Shown here in pieces: positions 1 to 5,253 of a stretch of DNA of 5,831 nucleotides (position 1 is its first letter; every line of letters starts with the position of its first letter). A program made the translations under genes and the position numbers. The DNA comes from an uncultured Collinsella sp. GTDB taxonomy: Bacteria; Actinomycetota; Coriobacteriia; Coriobacteriales; Coriobacteriaceae. The stretch covers positions 1 through 5,831 of the forward strand of contig CABSZR010000100.1 of assembly GCA_902482185.1 (NCBI GenBank), in the 5' to 3' direction. The notes below the pieces were generated by a model. The model was given only the letters and a program-made list of their open reading frames with translations, searched no databases and was not told the DNA's origin.

Positions 1-579
1 CTCAAGAATCAGCCGATGGGCAGGATTCTTGGTTCCCGTGTTGAGCTTGCCGTCCGAGAAGGTCCCTGCGCCGCCCAGGCCAAATTGGATATTGCTTTCG
101 GGGTCGAGGATACGCTCCTTAAGAAAGAGATCAATCGCTTCCGAGCGGCGAAGCGCGGGGTCGCCGCGCTCGATGAGCAGGGGTTTAAGGCCCGCTTCGG
201 CAAGGGTCAGGGCGGCGAAGAGACCGGCGCAACCGGCGCCGACAACGACGGGACGCCCCTTGGGTGCATTTGGGACAGGGTTGGGGAATGAAGGAGCCTC
301 GCCGTCTACCATGCGGATGCGCGAGCGGTCGCGCTCGGCGACGCGGTCGACCACCTCCTGCTCGAGTCGAGAGCTTGTCAGCTCAACTCGAAAGCTCAAA
401 ATAAAATGGACATCTCGCTTTTTACGGGCGTCGATTGACTTGCGATGGAGCTCAATGGCTTTAATCTGGGAATCCTCGCATCGCAGGGCTCGTTTGACGG
501 CACGTCTACCAATAGCAAGGCAGGCAGTTTCGTCGCCGGCCTCATCGAGTGACGCGTGGACTTGGGTGATTTCGATCAT
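1..579 (-). CDS. FAD-dependent dehydrogenase, COG2509 type (partial, N-terminal 193 codons)
   Basis: This is the N-terminal part of a flavoprotein of the uncharacterised COG2509 family, probably a cytosolic oxidoreductase whose substrate is unknown. The ATG at 577-579 is preceded by AGGAGA at 585-590 with five bases between, and the frame stays open to base 1, so only the left edge truncates it. Residues 1-105 form the family's N-terminal region, including a conserved-looking basic stretch (KSIDARKKRDVHF, near residues 47-58). A Rossmann dinucleotide-binding fold then begins at residue 110: VVVGAGCAGLFAA, with the acidic end of the second strand at LLIERGD (E137). The family signature GGAGTFSDGKLNT lies at 169-181. 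The glycine motif carries Cys117 where relatives usually have proline. Full-length relatives are about 450-540 residues (from memory), so roughly 300 codons lie outside. It follows the BaiN-like gene on the same strand but is separated from it by a terminator-like hairpin. Family is confident; function is not known. Confidence 0.9.
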   Translation of the reverse strand, partial: MIEITQVHASLDEAGDETACLAIGRRAVKRALRCEDSQIKAIELHRKSIDARKKRDVHFILSFRVELTSSRLEQEVVDRVAERDRSRIRMVDGEAPSFPNPVPNAPKGRPVVVGAGCAGLFAALTLAEAGLKPLLIERGDPALRRSEAIDLFLKERILDPESNIQFGLGGAGTFSDGKLNTGTKNPAHRLILE

Positions 580-597
580 CGAGGTCTCCTTAGATGC

Positions 598-629
598 AAG
601 AAAGAGGCCGCCCGGTGTCCCAGACGGCC
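598..629 (-). terminator. Intrinsic terminator-like hairpin after the BaiN-like gene
   Basis: Read on the minus strand, GGCCGUCUGG, loop GACA and CCGGGCGGCC form an uninterrupted 10-bp stem (bases 606-629). It is followed by the U-rich run UCUUUCUU (598-605). Two of the ten pairs are G·U. On the plus strand the same two positions are C·A mismatches, so the structure is only good in RNA made from the minus strand. This matches a terminator for the BaiN-like gene, whose stop is 29 bases before the stem. The U-tract is broken by two C residues, so termination may be incomplete. It ends only seven bases before the ribosome binding site of the downstream flavoprotein. Confidence 0.65.
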
Positions 630-642
630 CGAATGCGTTTTG

Positions 643-648
643 ATTATA
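643..648 (-). promoter_or_regulatory. Candidate -10 box for the COG2509-like gene
   Basis: A perfect TATAAT hexamer lies on the minus strand between the stop of the BaiN-like gene and the hairpin. I find no convincing -35 hexamer 16-18 bases upstream (that position falls in the last codons of the BaiN-like gene). If active, transcription would start near 636, giving a leader of about 57 bases that opens almost directly into the hairpin at 606-629. It is a consensus match in a short gap and could be chance. Confidence 0.35.
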
Positions 649-658
649 GACTGCGCGG

Positions 659-1930
659 TTACAGGCTGCTTGCAGCGCGAATGCCCGAGAGCCATGCCCA
701 CGCAAGGTTAAAGCCTCCGCAATCGGCGTCGATGTCGAGCGCTTCGCCGCAGACGTAAAGCGGGGCGTCGACAACGCTGCGCGCGCGTAGACTGGGTGTT
801 GAGATGCTCTCGACAGATATGCCACCACGCGTGACCTGCGCCGAGCGCTCCTCGGCGGTTCCCTCGACGAGCAACTTAAAGTGCTTGAGGATCGAGACCA
901 GGTGGATGACATCGTTGGAGCCTGGATGGCACTGCTCGAACGCTGTGCAGACGACGCGGGAGAGTTGCGGGGCGAGCATGCCGTCGAGCCAGCGGGGGTC
1001 GCGGGGCGAAAAGCCGCCGAGCAACGCAACTCGCTGGCTGAGCATATCGAGCAACTCGTCTTTGGAGAGGTCGGGAAAAACGTCGAGCAGAATCGTGTCG
1101 CCGCGCTGGACGCGACGGGAGAGGTTAAAGGCGGCAACGCCCGAGATGCCAAAGGTTCGGAAGAGCACTTCGCCGTCTTCGCGCCAGAGCTCCTCGTGAT
1201 TGCGGGTGAGCGTCAAACGGGCGCGGACGCGCAGGCCATCCAGTGTCTTAAGCGCAGTCTGGTCGCCGAAGACTGATGCCGACACAGGGCAGAGGACGGG
1301 ATGCTGCGGTGTGAGGGAAAGATTGAACGTCTTCGCGATTTCGACAGGGTTGCCGCCCGTAGCGATAATTACGGCCTTTGCCTGCAGCGTCTCGTTCCTG
1401 CGAGAGGTGTCGGCGAGCGCTTTCCGAAGCGAGCGGAGCTCCGATTTTCGGTCGTCGTGCTTTTTTGCCTTGAGCGCCCGCGCTGGACGGTCTATTTGGA
1501 GTGCCCAGCCTTCGGAAGCTTTGTGTGCCGAGGCAACGTTGGCTCCGCAGATTAAGGTGATACCCAGGCGGTTGCAAACATTGAGAAGTGCGTCGCGCAC
1601 CGATTCGGCGCGAAGGGAGCGCGGGTACAGCCGGCCTTCCTCGGAGGTTGTCATGATACCCAGCGAGGAGAAGAAACCCATAAGCTCTTGTTCGGGCTGG
1701 GGGCCCATGACGGATTCGACGAATGCGGGGTGGTTATACCGCTGAGGATCAATCGATTCGTTGGAGAGGTTGCAGCGGCCGTTACCGGTCGCAAGGAGCT
1801 TAAGGCCACAGGCGACATCGCGCTCAACGATGCAGGCACTTTTGCCAGCGCGTGCGGCCGTAACGGCGGCGGCGAGACCCGAGGCCCCACCGCCGATTAC
1901 CAGGACGTCATAGAAGGCGCTCGTGTTCAC
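659..1930 (-). CDS. BaiN/YhiN (HI0933) family NAD(P)/FAD-dependent oxidoreductase
   Basis: This 423-residue cytosolic flavoprotein belongs to the COG2081/HI0933 family, which includes E. coli YhiN and the bile-acid-associated BaiN. Motifs seen in order: the FAD-binding Rossmann motif GGGASGLAAA at 13-22; the signature LLATGNGRCNLSN at 45-57; ATGG at 190-193; LFRTFGISGVAAFNLSRR at 256-273; VTRGGIS at 366-372; and the C-terminal FAD-contact block CGEALDIDADCGGFNLAWAW at 394-413. It starts with GTG at 1928-1930, directly after the TAA of mrp, with GAGG inside the last mrp codons as ribosome binding site; this suggests translational coupling. It is a little longer than the roughly 400 residues usual for the family. 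The excess sits in a Lys/Arg-rich segment at about 148-185. A bile-acid role cannot be inferred, because most members of this broad family have no known substrate. Confidence 0.93.
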   Translation of the reverse strand: MNTSAFYDVLVIGGGASGLAAAVTAARAGKSACIVERDVACGLKLLATGNGRCNLSNESIDPQRYNHPAFVESVMGPQPEQELMGFFSSLGIMTTSEEGRLYPRSLRAESVRDALLNVCNRLGITLICGANVASAHKASEGWALQIDRPARALKAKKHDDRKSELRSLRKALADTSRRNETLQAKAVIIATGGNPVEIAKTFNLSLTPQHPVLCPVSASVFGDQTALKTLDGLRVRARLTLTRNHEELWREDGEVLFRTFGISGVAAFNLSRRVQRGDTILLDVFPDLSKDELLDMLSQRVALLGGFSPRDPRWLDGMLAPQLSRVVCTAFEQCHPGSNDVIHLVSILKHFKLLVEGTAEERSAQVTRGGISVESISTPSLRARSVVDAPLYVCGEALDIDADCGGFNLAWAWLSGIRAASSL

Positions 1931-2761
1931 TTAGGCCTCGTCGGTCTCGTGCGGGGCGATGGCCTCGACGGCAGAGACGGCCTTGGGCAGCATGCCATCG
2001 GGCAGCGCGGTCTCGACTTCACCCTTATCGCAGGCCTCGGCGAGTGACGGATTGATGGGAAGCTGGCCCAAGATGTCGAGGTTGTAGCGCTCGGCGACTT
2101 CGGGGAGCTTACTCTTACCAAAGACCTCGATCTTCTTCCCGCAGTCGGGGCACTCGATATAGCTCATGTTCTCGACAACGCCCAGAATGGGGACGTTCAT
2201 CTTCTCGGCCATGTTGACTGCCTTGGCGACGATCATCGAGACCAAGTCTTGCGGGCTCGTGACGATGACGATGCCATCGACGGGCAGCGACTGGAAGACC
2301 GTGAGGGCGACGTCGCCCGTTCCCGGAGGCATGTCGACCAGCAGGTAGTCGATGGGGCCCCACGAGGTCTCGCTCCAGAACTGCCTAATGGCGCCTGCGA
2401 TGACCGGACCGCGCCAAAGGACGGGGTCGGTCTCGTTTTGGAGCAGCAGGTTGGAGCTCATGACCTTGACGCCGTGCTCGGAGATTTCGGGCAGCATAAG
2501 GTTGCCGAGGGCATGGACGTGACGTCCGCTCATACCGAACATCTTGGGGATGGAGGGACCGGTGATGTCGGCATCGAGGACGCCGACCTTGTGGCCGTGA
2601 CGGGCAAGCTCGGTGGCGATGGCACCGGTGACAAACGACTTGCCGACACCGCCCTTGCCGGAAAGCACGGCGATGACGCGTTTGACCTCGGACAGCGTGT
2701 TCTCCTCAAATTGCGACGGCGACGTTTGTCCGCCGGCGGCCTGTGCGTGCTCGCAACCCAT
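1931..2761 (-). CDS. mrp: Mrp/NBP35 (ApbC) family Fe-S cluster carrier ATPase
   Basis: This 276-residue cytosolic P-loop ATPase of the MinD/Mrp class is expected to bind a [4Fe-4S] cluster as a dimer and pass it to apoproteins. It shows the deviant Walker A GKGGVGKS at 35-42, the switch I-like DADITGPSIP at 63-72, the Walker B region DMPPGTGD at 143-150, VTSPQD at 167-172, and the cluster-binding pair CPDC at 204-207 within the family motif VVENMSY. An upstream in-frame ATG at 2818 would add 19 residues, but I chose 2761: AAAGGAG (2768-2774) sits six bases before it, and the candidate promoter starts transcription downstream of 2818. The short N-terminal tail begins MGCEH with a single cysteine (C3), where some relatives have several. 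The stop codon abuts the start of the BaiN-like gene. The symbol reflects the family; the in vivo targets are unknown. Confidence 0.95.
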   Translation of the reverse strand: MGCEHAQAAGGQTSPSQFEENTLSEVKRVIAVLSGKGGVGKSFVTGAIATELARHGHKVGVLDADITGPSIPKMFGMSGRHVHALGNLMLPEISEHGVKVMSSNLLLQNETDPVLWRGPVIAGAIRQFWSETSWGPIDYLLVDMPPGTGDVALTVFQSLPVDGIVIVTSPQDLVSMIVAKAVNMAEKMNVPILGVVENMSYIECPDCGKKIEVFGKSKLPEVAERYNLDILGQLPINPSLAEACDKGEVETALPDGMLPKAVSAVEAIAPHETDEA

Positions 2762-2767
2762 GTATGA

Positions 2768-2774
2768 CTCCTTT
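2768..2774 (-). promoter_or_regulatory. Ribosome binding site that fixes the mrp start
   Basis: AAAGGAG on the minus strand lies six bases before the ATG at 2759-2761. It selects this start over the upstream in-frame ATG at 2818, which has no comparable site. Confidence 0.85.
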
Positions 2775-2783
2775 GTATATGTT

Positions 2784-2797
2784 GGGGCCGGGGCCCC
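2784..2797 (-). repeat. All-G/C inverted repeat in the mrp leader
   Basis: Minus-strand GGGGCCCCGGCCCC can fold into a five-base-pair G/C stem (GGGGC with GCCCC) closing a CCCG loop. It ends nine bases before the mrp ribosome binding site. No U-tract follows, so it is not a terminator. It may affect leader stability or ribosome access, which is inference. Confidence 0.4.
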
Positions 2798-2816
2798 GTG
2801 ATGTGACACGAGCGTC

Positions 2817-2846
2817 ATTGTACCCTCGTTTGCGAGCGGGAGTCAT
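2817..2846 (-). promoter_or_regulatory. Candidate promoter of mrp and the BaiN-like gene
   Basis: On the minus strand a -10 box TACAAT (2817-2822, five of six to consensus) is preceded after 18 bases by ATGACT (2841-2846, four of six to TTGACA). The start point would be near 2810, giving a leader of about 50 bases. The spacer contains the imperfect palindrome CTCG-TTTG-CGAG (2825-2836), flanked by C and G runs, which may be an operator or chance. The site lies in the 145-bp gap between the membrane-enzyme gene and mrp. Confidence 0.55.
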
Positions 2847-2906
2847 TTGCGATGCATTTGGGCCGAGCGTGCTTGCAATACGATGGGTCCAAGCGAATGG
2901 GCGGGC
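2847..2906. other. Gap downstream of the LTA-synthase-family gene; no terminator seen
   Basis: This stretch follows the stop of the membrane-enzyme gene on the minus strand. The only hairpin I find is a weak five-base pairing, GCTTG (2871-2875) with CAAGC (2890-2894), around a 14-base loop and without a U-tract. Transcription from the membrane-enzyme gene may therefore continue into mrp or stop by another mechanism. No small gene is supported here. Confidence 0.5.
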
Positions 2907-5060
2907 TTACTGAACTTTGCTGGCAAACTCGAGGTATTGCATGCGCTGCAGCTTGTCGATCGTCGAGGCGTATGGGCTGTCTTCAGATTCCAAGTCGTAG
3001 CGCAGCCCGTCGGCACCAAGGTAGCCGGCGACATTGATGGTGGGCACATCTGACCTTGTTGCAAGCAGGGCCTTTTGATAGTCGGTGAGCGGGGCGCCGA
3101 TCTTATTAAGGGTAATGGCTGCAATCTCGTTTGCCCCGACGGTGTCGTAGACGTTGAGCTCGGTATTGCCGGCGATTTCATAGTTAGCCCAGACGAAATA
3201 GGTCGACTGATAGATACGGAAAGCGTGGCTTGCCGTATCTTCCTGAGGGTACAGCTCATCGTTGAGAGTCGTTGCGGCGCTCGGCTGATGGTCGCCAAAA
3301 AAGACAAGGACAACCGGTCTGCTGATATTGCGGAGCTCGTTGATAAAATACTCGAGGTCCCGGTCGGACGCGTTGATGCAGGTAAGATAGGTGTTGAGCG
3401 CGCTATTGGCGCCCTCGCTGGCTCCCTCGACCCAATAGTTTGTCAGCTCTTCGGCGGGAACGGTGCCATAGTCGTAGCCGCCGTGATTTTGCATCGTGAC
3501 GTCAAAGATGAACTGCGGCGCTTCGTCGGTTCTAAGCAGGTCGAGTATCTTGTCGTAGGTGGCGTAGTCGCATACGCCGGCATGGTAACAGGGCGCACCT
3601 TCGAAATCGCCGATTGAAAGAAAGTCTCCAAAGCCCAGCTGCTGATAGATCTTATCTCGATGGTAGTTGACGGGGTTTTGCGGGTGCATAGCGGTAGCGG
3701 TATACCCAAGCTCTTTAAGGTCCTTTGCCAGGCTGTTGACGCCATTCATCTGATACAGCTGATAGGGGATCTTGCCTAATCCGACAAAGGCCGTTGTCGC
3801 TCCGGTCAAAAATTCGAATTCGGAGTTTGCCGTTCCGCCACCGGTGACCGAAGCGAGCATGGTGCCGCGAACAAGTGTGTCGGGAAGCGAGTTGTAGAAT
3901 GCGGGGCCGGTGTACCCGGCCGCCTGGAGCTGCTCAAAGCACGAAAGGTCGCTAAAACTCTCGTTCATGACGGCAACAATCGTCGGCTTGATTTCATTGA
4001 ACTGGGCAACGGCAGCCGCGCGCTGCTCGCTCGAGCCATACGTGCTGTCGTAGGCGGCGGCGAGCTCCTGCTCGATGCTCTGCGCCTCATCGGGCGTATA
4101 GCCTTCGGGCTTCTCAATGGGCAACTCGTTGACCATTTCGGTGAACGAAGTGATAAAACCCTGAGACGTATATGTGGTGATGGGCTGCCAACGGTCAAAT
4201 CCAAAATCCAGCGCCTGCTCCAAGTCGATGCTGGAAAAGCCCGAGAGCTCCACAACGGTCACTAGCAGAAAAGCGCAGAGGTTAGCGGCGATTGCGGGGA
4301 AGACATGGGTGGGCGTACGGAGCTTTCGCGGTCGGATAAGCGAAAGAAGCCCCAGGGAAATCTCCAGCAGGGCGAGAGAGGTTACGATTCCGGCGGTAAA
4401 GGTAAACTCGTATCCCTCGCTCACTTCCATTGCGGTGCCGAGGGCCAAGATATCGCTTGGCAGGATGGCTTCGCCTTTAAACGTTATGACGAAGTGCTCG
4501 GCAATGCCAAGGATGCAACAGGCGACGGGCACGAGGGCCATGACGCCTCCATGACGCTGTCCCAGCAAATAAAGGGAGAGCAGAACCGTCGCGAGCAGCC
4601 CGACGGAAAACCCGAATGAGTTGGCGGGAATGCGATAGAACGTTTCGTTACAGGCAATTTCGAGTGAAACGAACGAGAGCGCTGAAACAGCGGCGATGAC
4701 AAGGATGTCACGGCAAATACAGGCAACCGTTCCCGTCGCAAGATCGGTTTGGTCGATAAGTCCCGAAACCAAGGGCTCGACAAGAAGTATGACGGCGGCA
4801 GCACCGAGTGCCGAATAAGAAAGGACCCATAGGGAACTGTCCTCATTTACGAGCAATTGATTCGTAATCCATGCAGCTACCATGCCGAGCGGGATGAGGA
4901 GCGTCGCGCACCAAAAGACGCGGGCAATGGGCGGCTTTTCATTGTGTTTGATTGAAAAATACACGCGCACGACGACGGTGGCCACGATAAGGACGGCGAT
5001 GAATATGGGCAGATTGGCCATGTCGCTCGAAGTGATTTCAAGGGGGATATCTTCGGTCAT
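2907..5060 (-). CDS. LTA synthase family membrane protein (sulfatase-fold phosphoglycerol transferase)
   Basis: This 717-residue membrane enzyme of the alkaline-phosphatase/sulfatase superfamily probably transfers glycerol-phosphate or a related phospho-alcohol from lipid onto a cell-surface polymer. About eight hydrophobic segments lie at roughly 16-35, 49-69, 76-102, 110-136, 147-167, 171-194, 221-242 and 253-274. Charged loops (SIKHNEKPPIAR after the first; RPRKLRTPTH before the last) fit an outside N terminus and an extracellular catalytic domain from about 275. By analogy with LtaS, metal and catalytic residues are Glu367 (MNESFSDL), the nucleophile Thr410 (GGGTANSEFEFLTG), His526 (MQNHGGY), and Asp590/His591 (FFGDHQPS); Arg468 (HRDKIY) probably contacts substrate. 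The ATG at 5058-5060 is chosen over in-frame ATGs at 5135 and 5123 because AGAGGAA (5066-5072) precedes it. CX5C at 491-497 may form a disulfide. The exact polymer is unknown, so I give no symbol. Confidence 0.92.
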   Translation of the reverse strand: MTEDIPLEITSSDMANLPIFIAVLIVATVVVRVYFSIKHNEKPPIARVFWCATLLIPLGMVAAWITNQLLVNEDSSLWVLSYSALGAAAVILLVEPLVSGLIDQTDLATGTVACICRDILVIAAVSALSFVSLEIACNETFYRIPANSFGFSVGLLATVLLSLYLLGQRHGGVMALVPVACCILGIAEHFVITFKGEAILPSDILALGTAMEVSEGYEFTFTAGIVTSLALLEISLGLLSLIRPRKLRTPTHVFPAIAANLCAFLLVTVVELSGFSSIDLEQALDFGFDRWQPITTYTSQGFITSFTEMVNELPIEKPEGYTPDEAQSIEQELAAAYDSTYGSSEQRAAAVAQFNEIKPTIVAVMNESFSDLSCFEQLQAAGYTGPAFYNSLPDTLVRGTMLASVTGGGTANSEFEFLTGATTAFVGLGKIPYQLYQMNGVNSLAKDLKELGYTATAMHPQNPVNYHRDKIYQQLGFGDFLSIGDFEGAPCYHAGVCDYATYDKILDLLRTDEAPQFIFDVTMQNHGGYDYGTVPAEELTNYWVEGASEGANSALNTYLTCINASDRDLEYFINELRNISRPVVLVFFGDHQPSAATTLNDELYPQEDTASHAFRIYQSTYFVWANYEIAGNTELNVYDTVGANEIAAITLNKIGAPLTDYQKALLATRSDVPTINVAGYLGADGLRYDLESEDSPYASTIDKLQRMQYLEFASKVQ

Positions 5061-5065
5061 GGACG

Positions 5066-5072
5066 TTCCTCT
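5066..5072 (-). promoter_or_regulatory. Ribosome binding site that fixes the membrane-enzyme start
   Basis: AGAGGAA on the minus strand lies five bases before the ATG at 5058-5060. The longer in-frame extension to 5135 has no such site, and its residues (an extra 25) do not look like a signal or membrane segment. The site directly abuts the CTGTAAC arm of the inverted repeat at 5073-5110. Confidence 0.8.
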
Positions 5073-5110
5073 GTTACAGCAAATTAAGTTCAGTAGTAGA
5101 TTACTGTAAC
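5073..5110. repeat. Inverted repeat upstream of the membrane-enzyme gene
   Basis: GTTACAG (5073-5079) and CTGTAAC (5104-5110) are perfect seven-base inverted arms with 24 bases between them; their centres are 31 bp apart, about three helical turns. A second pairing, CAGTA (5091-5095) with TACTG (5102-5106), overlaps the distal arm, so in RNA the two hairpins would exclude each other. A weak promoter can be drawn through it on the minus strand (GTTACA at 5105-5110, 16 bases, CTTAAT at 5083-5088). It may be a two-site operator, a leader structure next to the ribosome binding site, or chance. Confidence 0.4.
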
Positions 5111-5178
5111 CTTTCCACGGCATTTCGAGAAACAAAGCACCCGATACGCAAAGCTAAAGGTCTGCGAATCTTGTATTA

Positions 5179-5192
5179 CGAACATCTGTGCG
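5179..5192 (+). promoter_or_regulatory. Candidate LexA (SOS) box of uvrA
   Basis: CGAACATCTGTGCG resembles the Gram-positive/actinobacterial LexA operator CGAACnnnnGTTCG: the left half is perfect and the right half has one mismatch (GTGCG for GTTCG). It lies 62 bases before the uvrA start, just upstream of the candidate -10 box, where a bound repressor would block RNA polymerase. uvrA is a classical SOS gene in many bacteria, which supports the reading. Confidence 0.6.
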
Positions 5193-5204
5193 CGTCGAGT
5201 GCGC

Positions 5205-5210
5205 TAAACT
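5205..5210 (+). promoter_or_regulatory. Candidate -10 box of uvrA
   Basis: TAAACT matches four of six consensus positions, including the conserved first TA and last T. It would start transcription near 5217, giving a leader of about 37 bases. The -35 position overlaps the candidate LexA box and is not a good consensus match, which is common in high-GC Gram-positives. Confidence 0.4.
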
Positions 5211-5235
5211 CATCGTCAGTGTGATTTGAAGTTGT

Positions 5236-5248
5236 AGGAGGCAAGGAG
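5236..5248 (+). promoter_or_regulatory. Tandem ribosome binding sites of uvrA
   Basis: AAGGAG (5243-5248) is five bases from the ATG and is the likely functional site. A second, full AGGAGG (5236-5241) lies 12 bases from the ATG, probably too far for efficient initiation by itself but possibly a standby site. Confidence 0.6.
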
Positions 5249-5253
5249 CTTCC

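Noticed and set aside
29..643. 204-codon open frame on the plus strand opposite the COG2509-like gene
   Set aside because: It is antisense to a gene with clear family motifs, its translation is Arg/Ser-rich low-complexity, and it has no convincing ribosome binding site; long antisense frames are expected in GC-rich coding DNA.
659..1930. Bile-acid 7-dehydroxylation role for the BaiN-like gene
   Set aside because: The similarity is to the broad HI0933 family and no other bai-type gene is present in the window, so the specific pathway is unsupported.
2249..2767. 172-codon open frame on the plus strand opposite mrp
   Set aside because: It is antisense to an intact mrp, and its composition (many Gly, Asp and Val) is the expected shadow of the real reading frame.
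2762..2818. 19-residue N-terminal extension of Mrp
   Set aside because: It has no ribosome binding site and would start within the candidate -10 box, so the likely transcript does not contain it.
2871..2894. Hairpin GCTTG/CAAGC after the membrane-enzyme gene as a terminator
   Set aside because: The stem is only five base pairs around a 14-base loop and there is no U-tract on either strand.
3075..3617. 180-codon plus-strand frame inside the LTA-synthase-family gene
   Set aside because: It lies opposite the most conserved catalytic motifs, whose codons explain its sequence; there is no recognisable domain.
5061..5135. 25-residue N-terminal extension of the membrane enzyme
   Set aside because: It spans the inverted repeat and the ribosome binding site of the internal ATG and adds nothing family-like.
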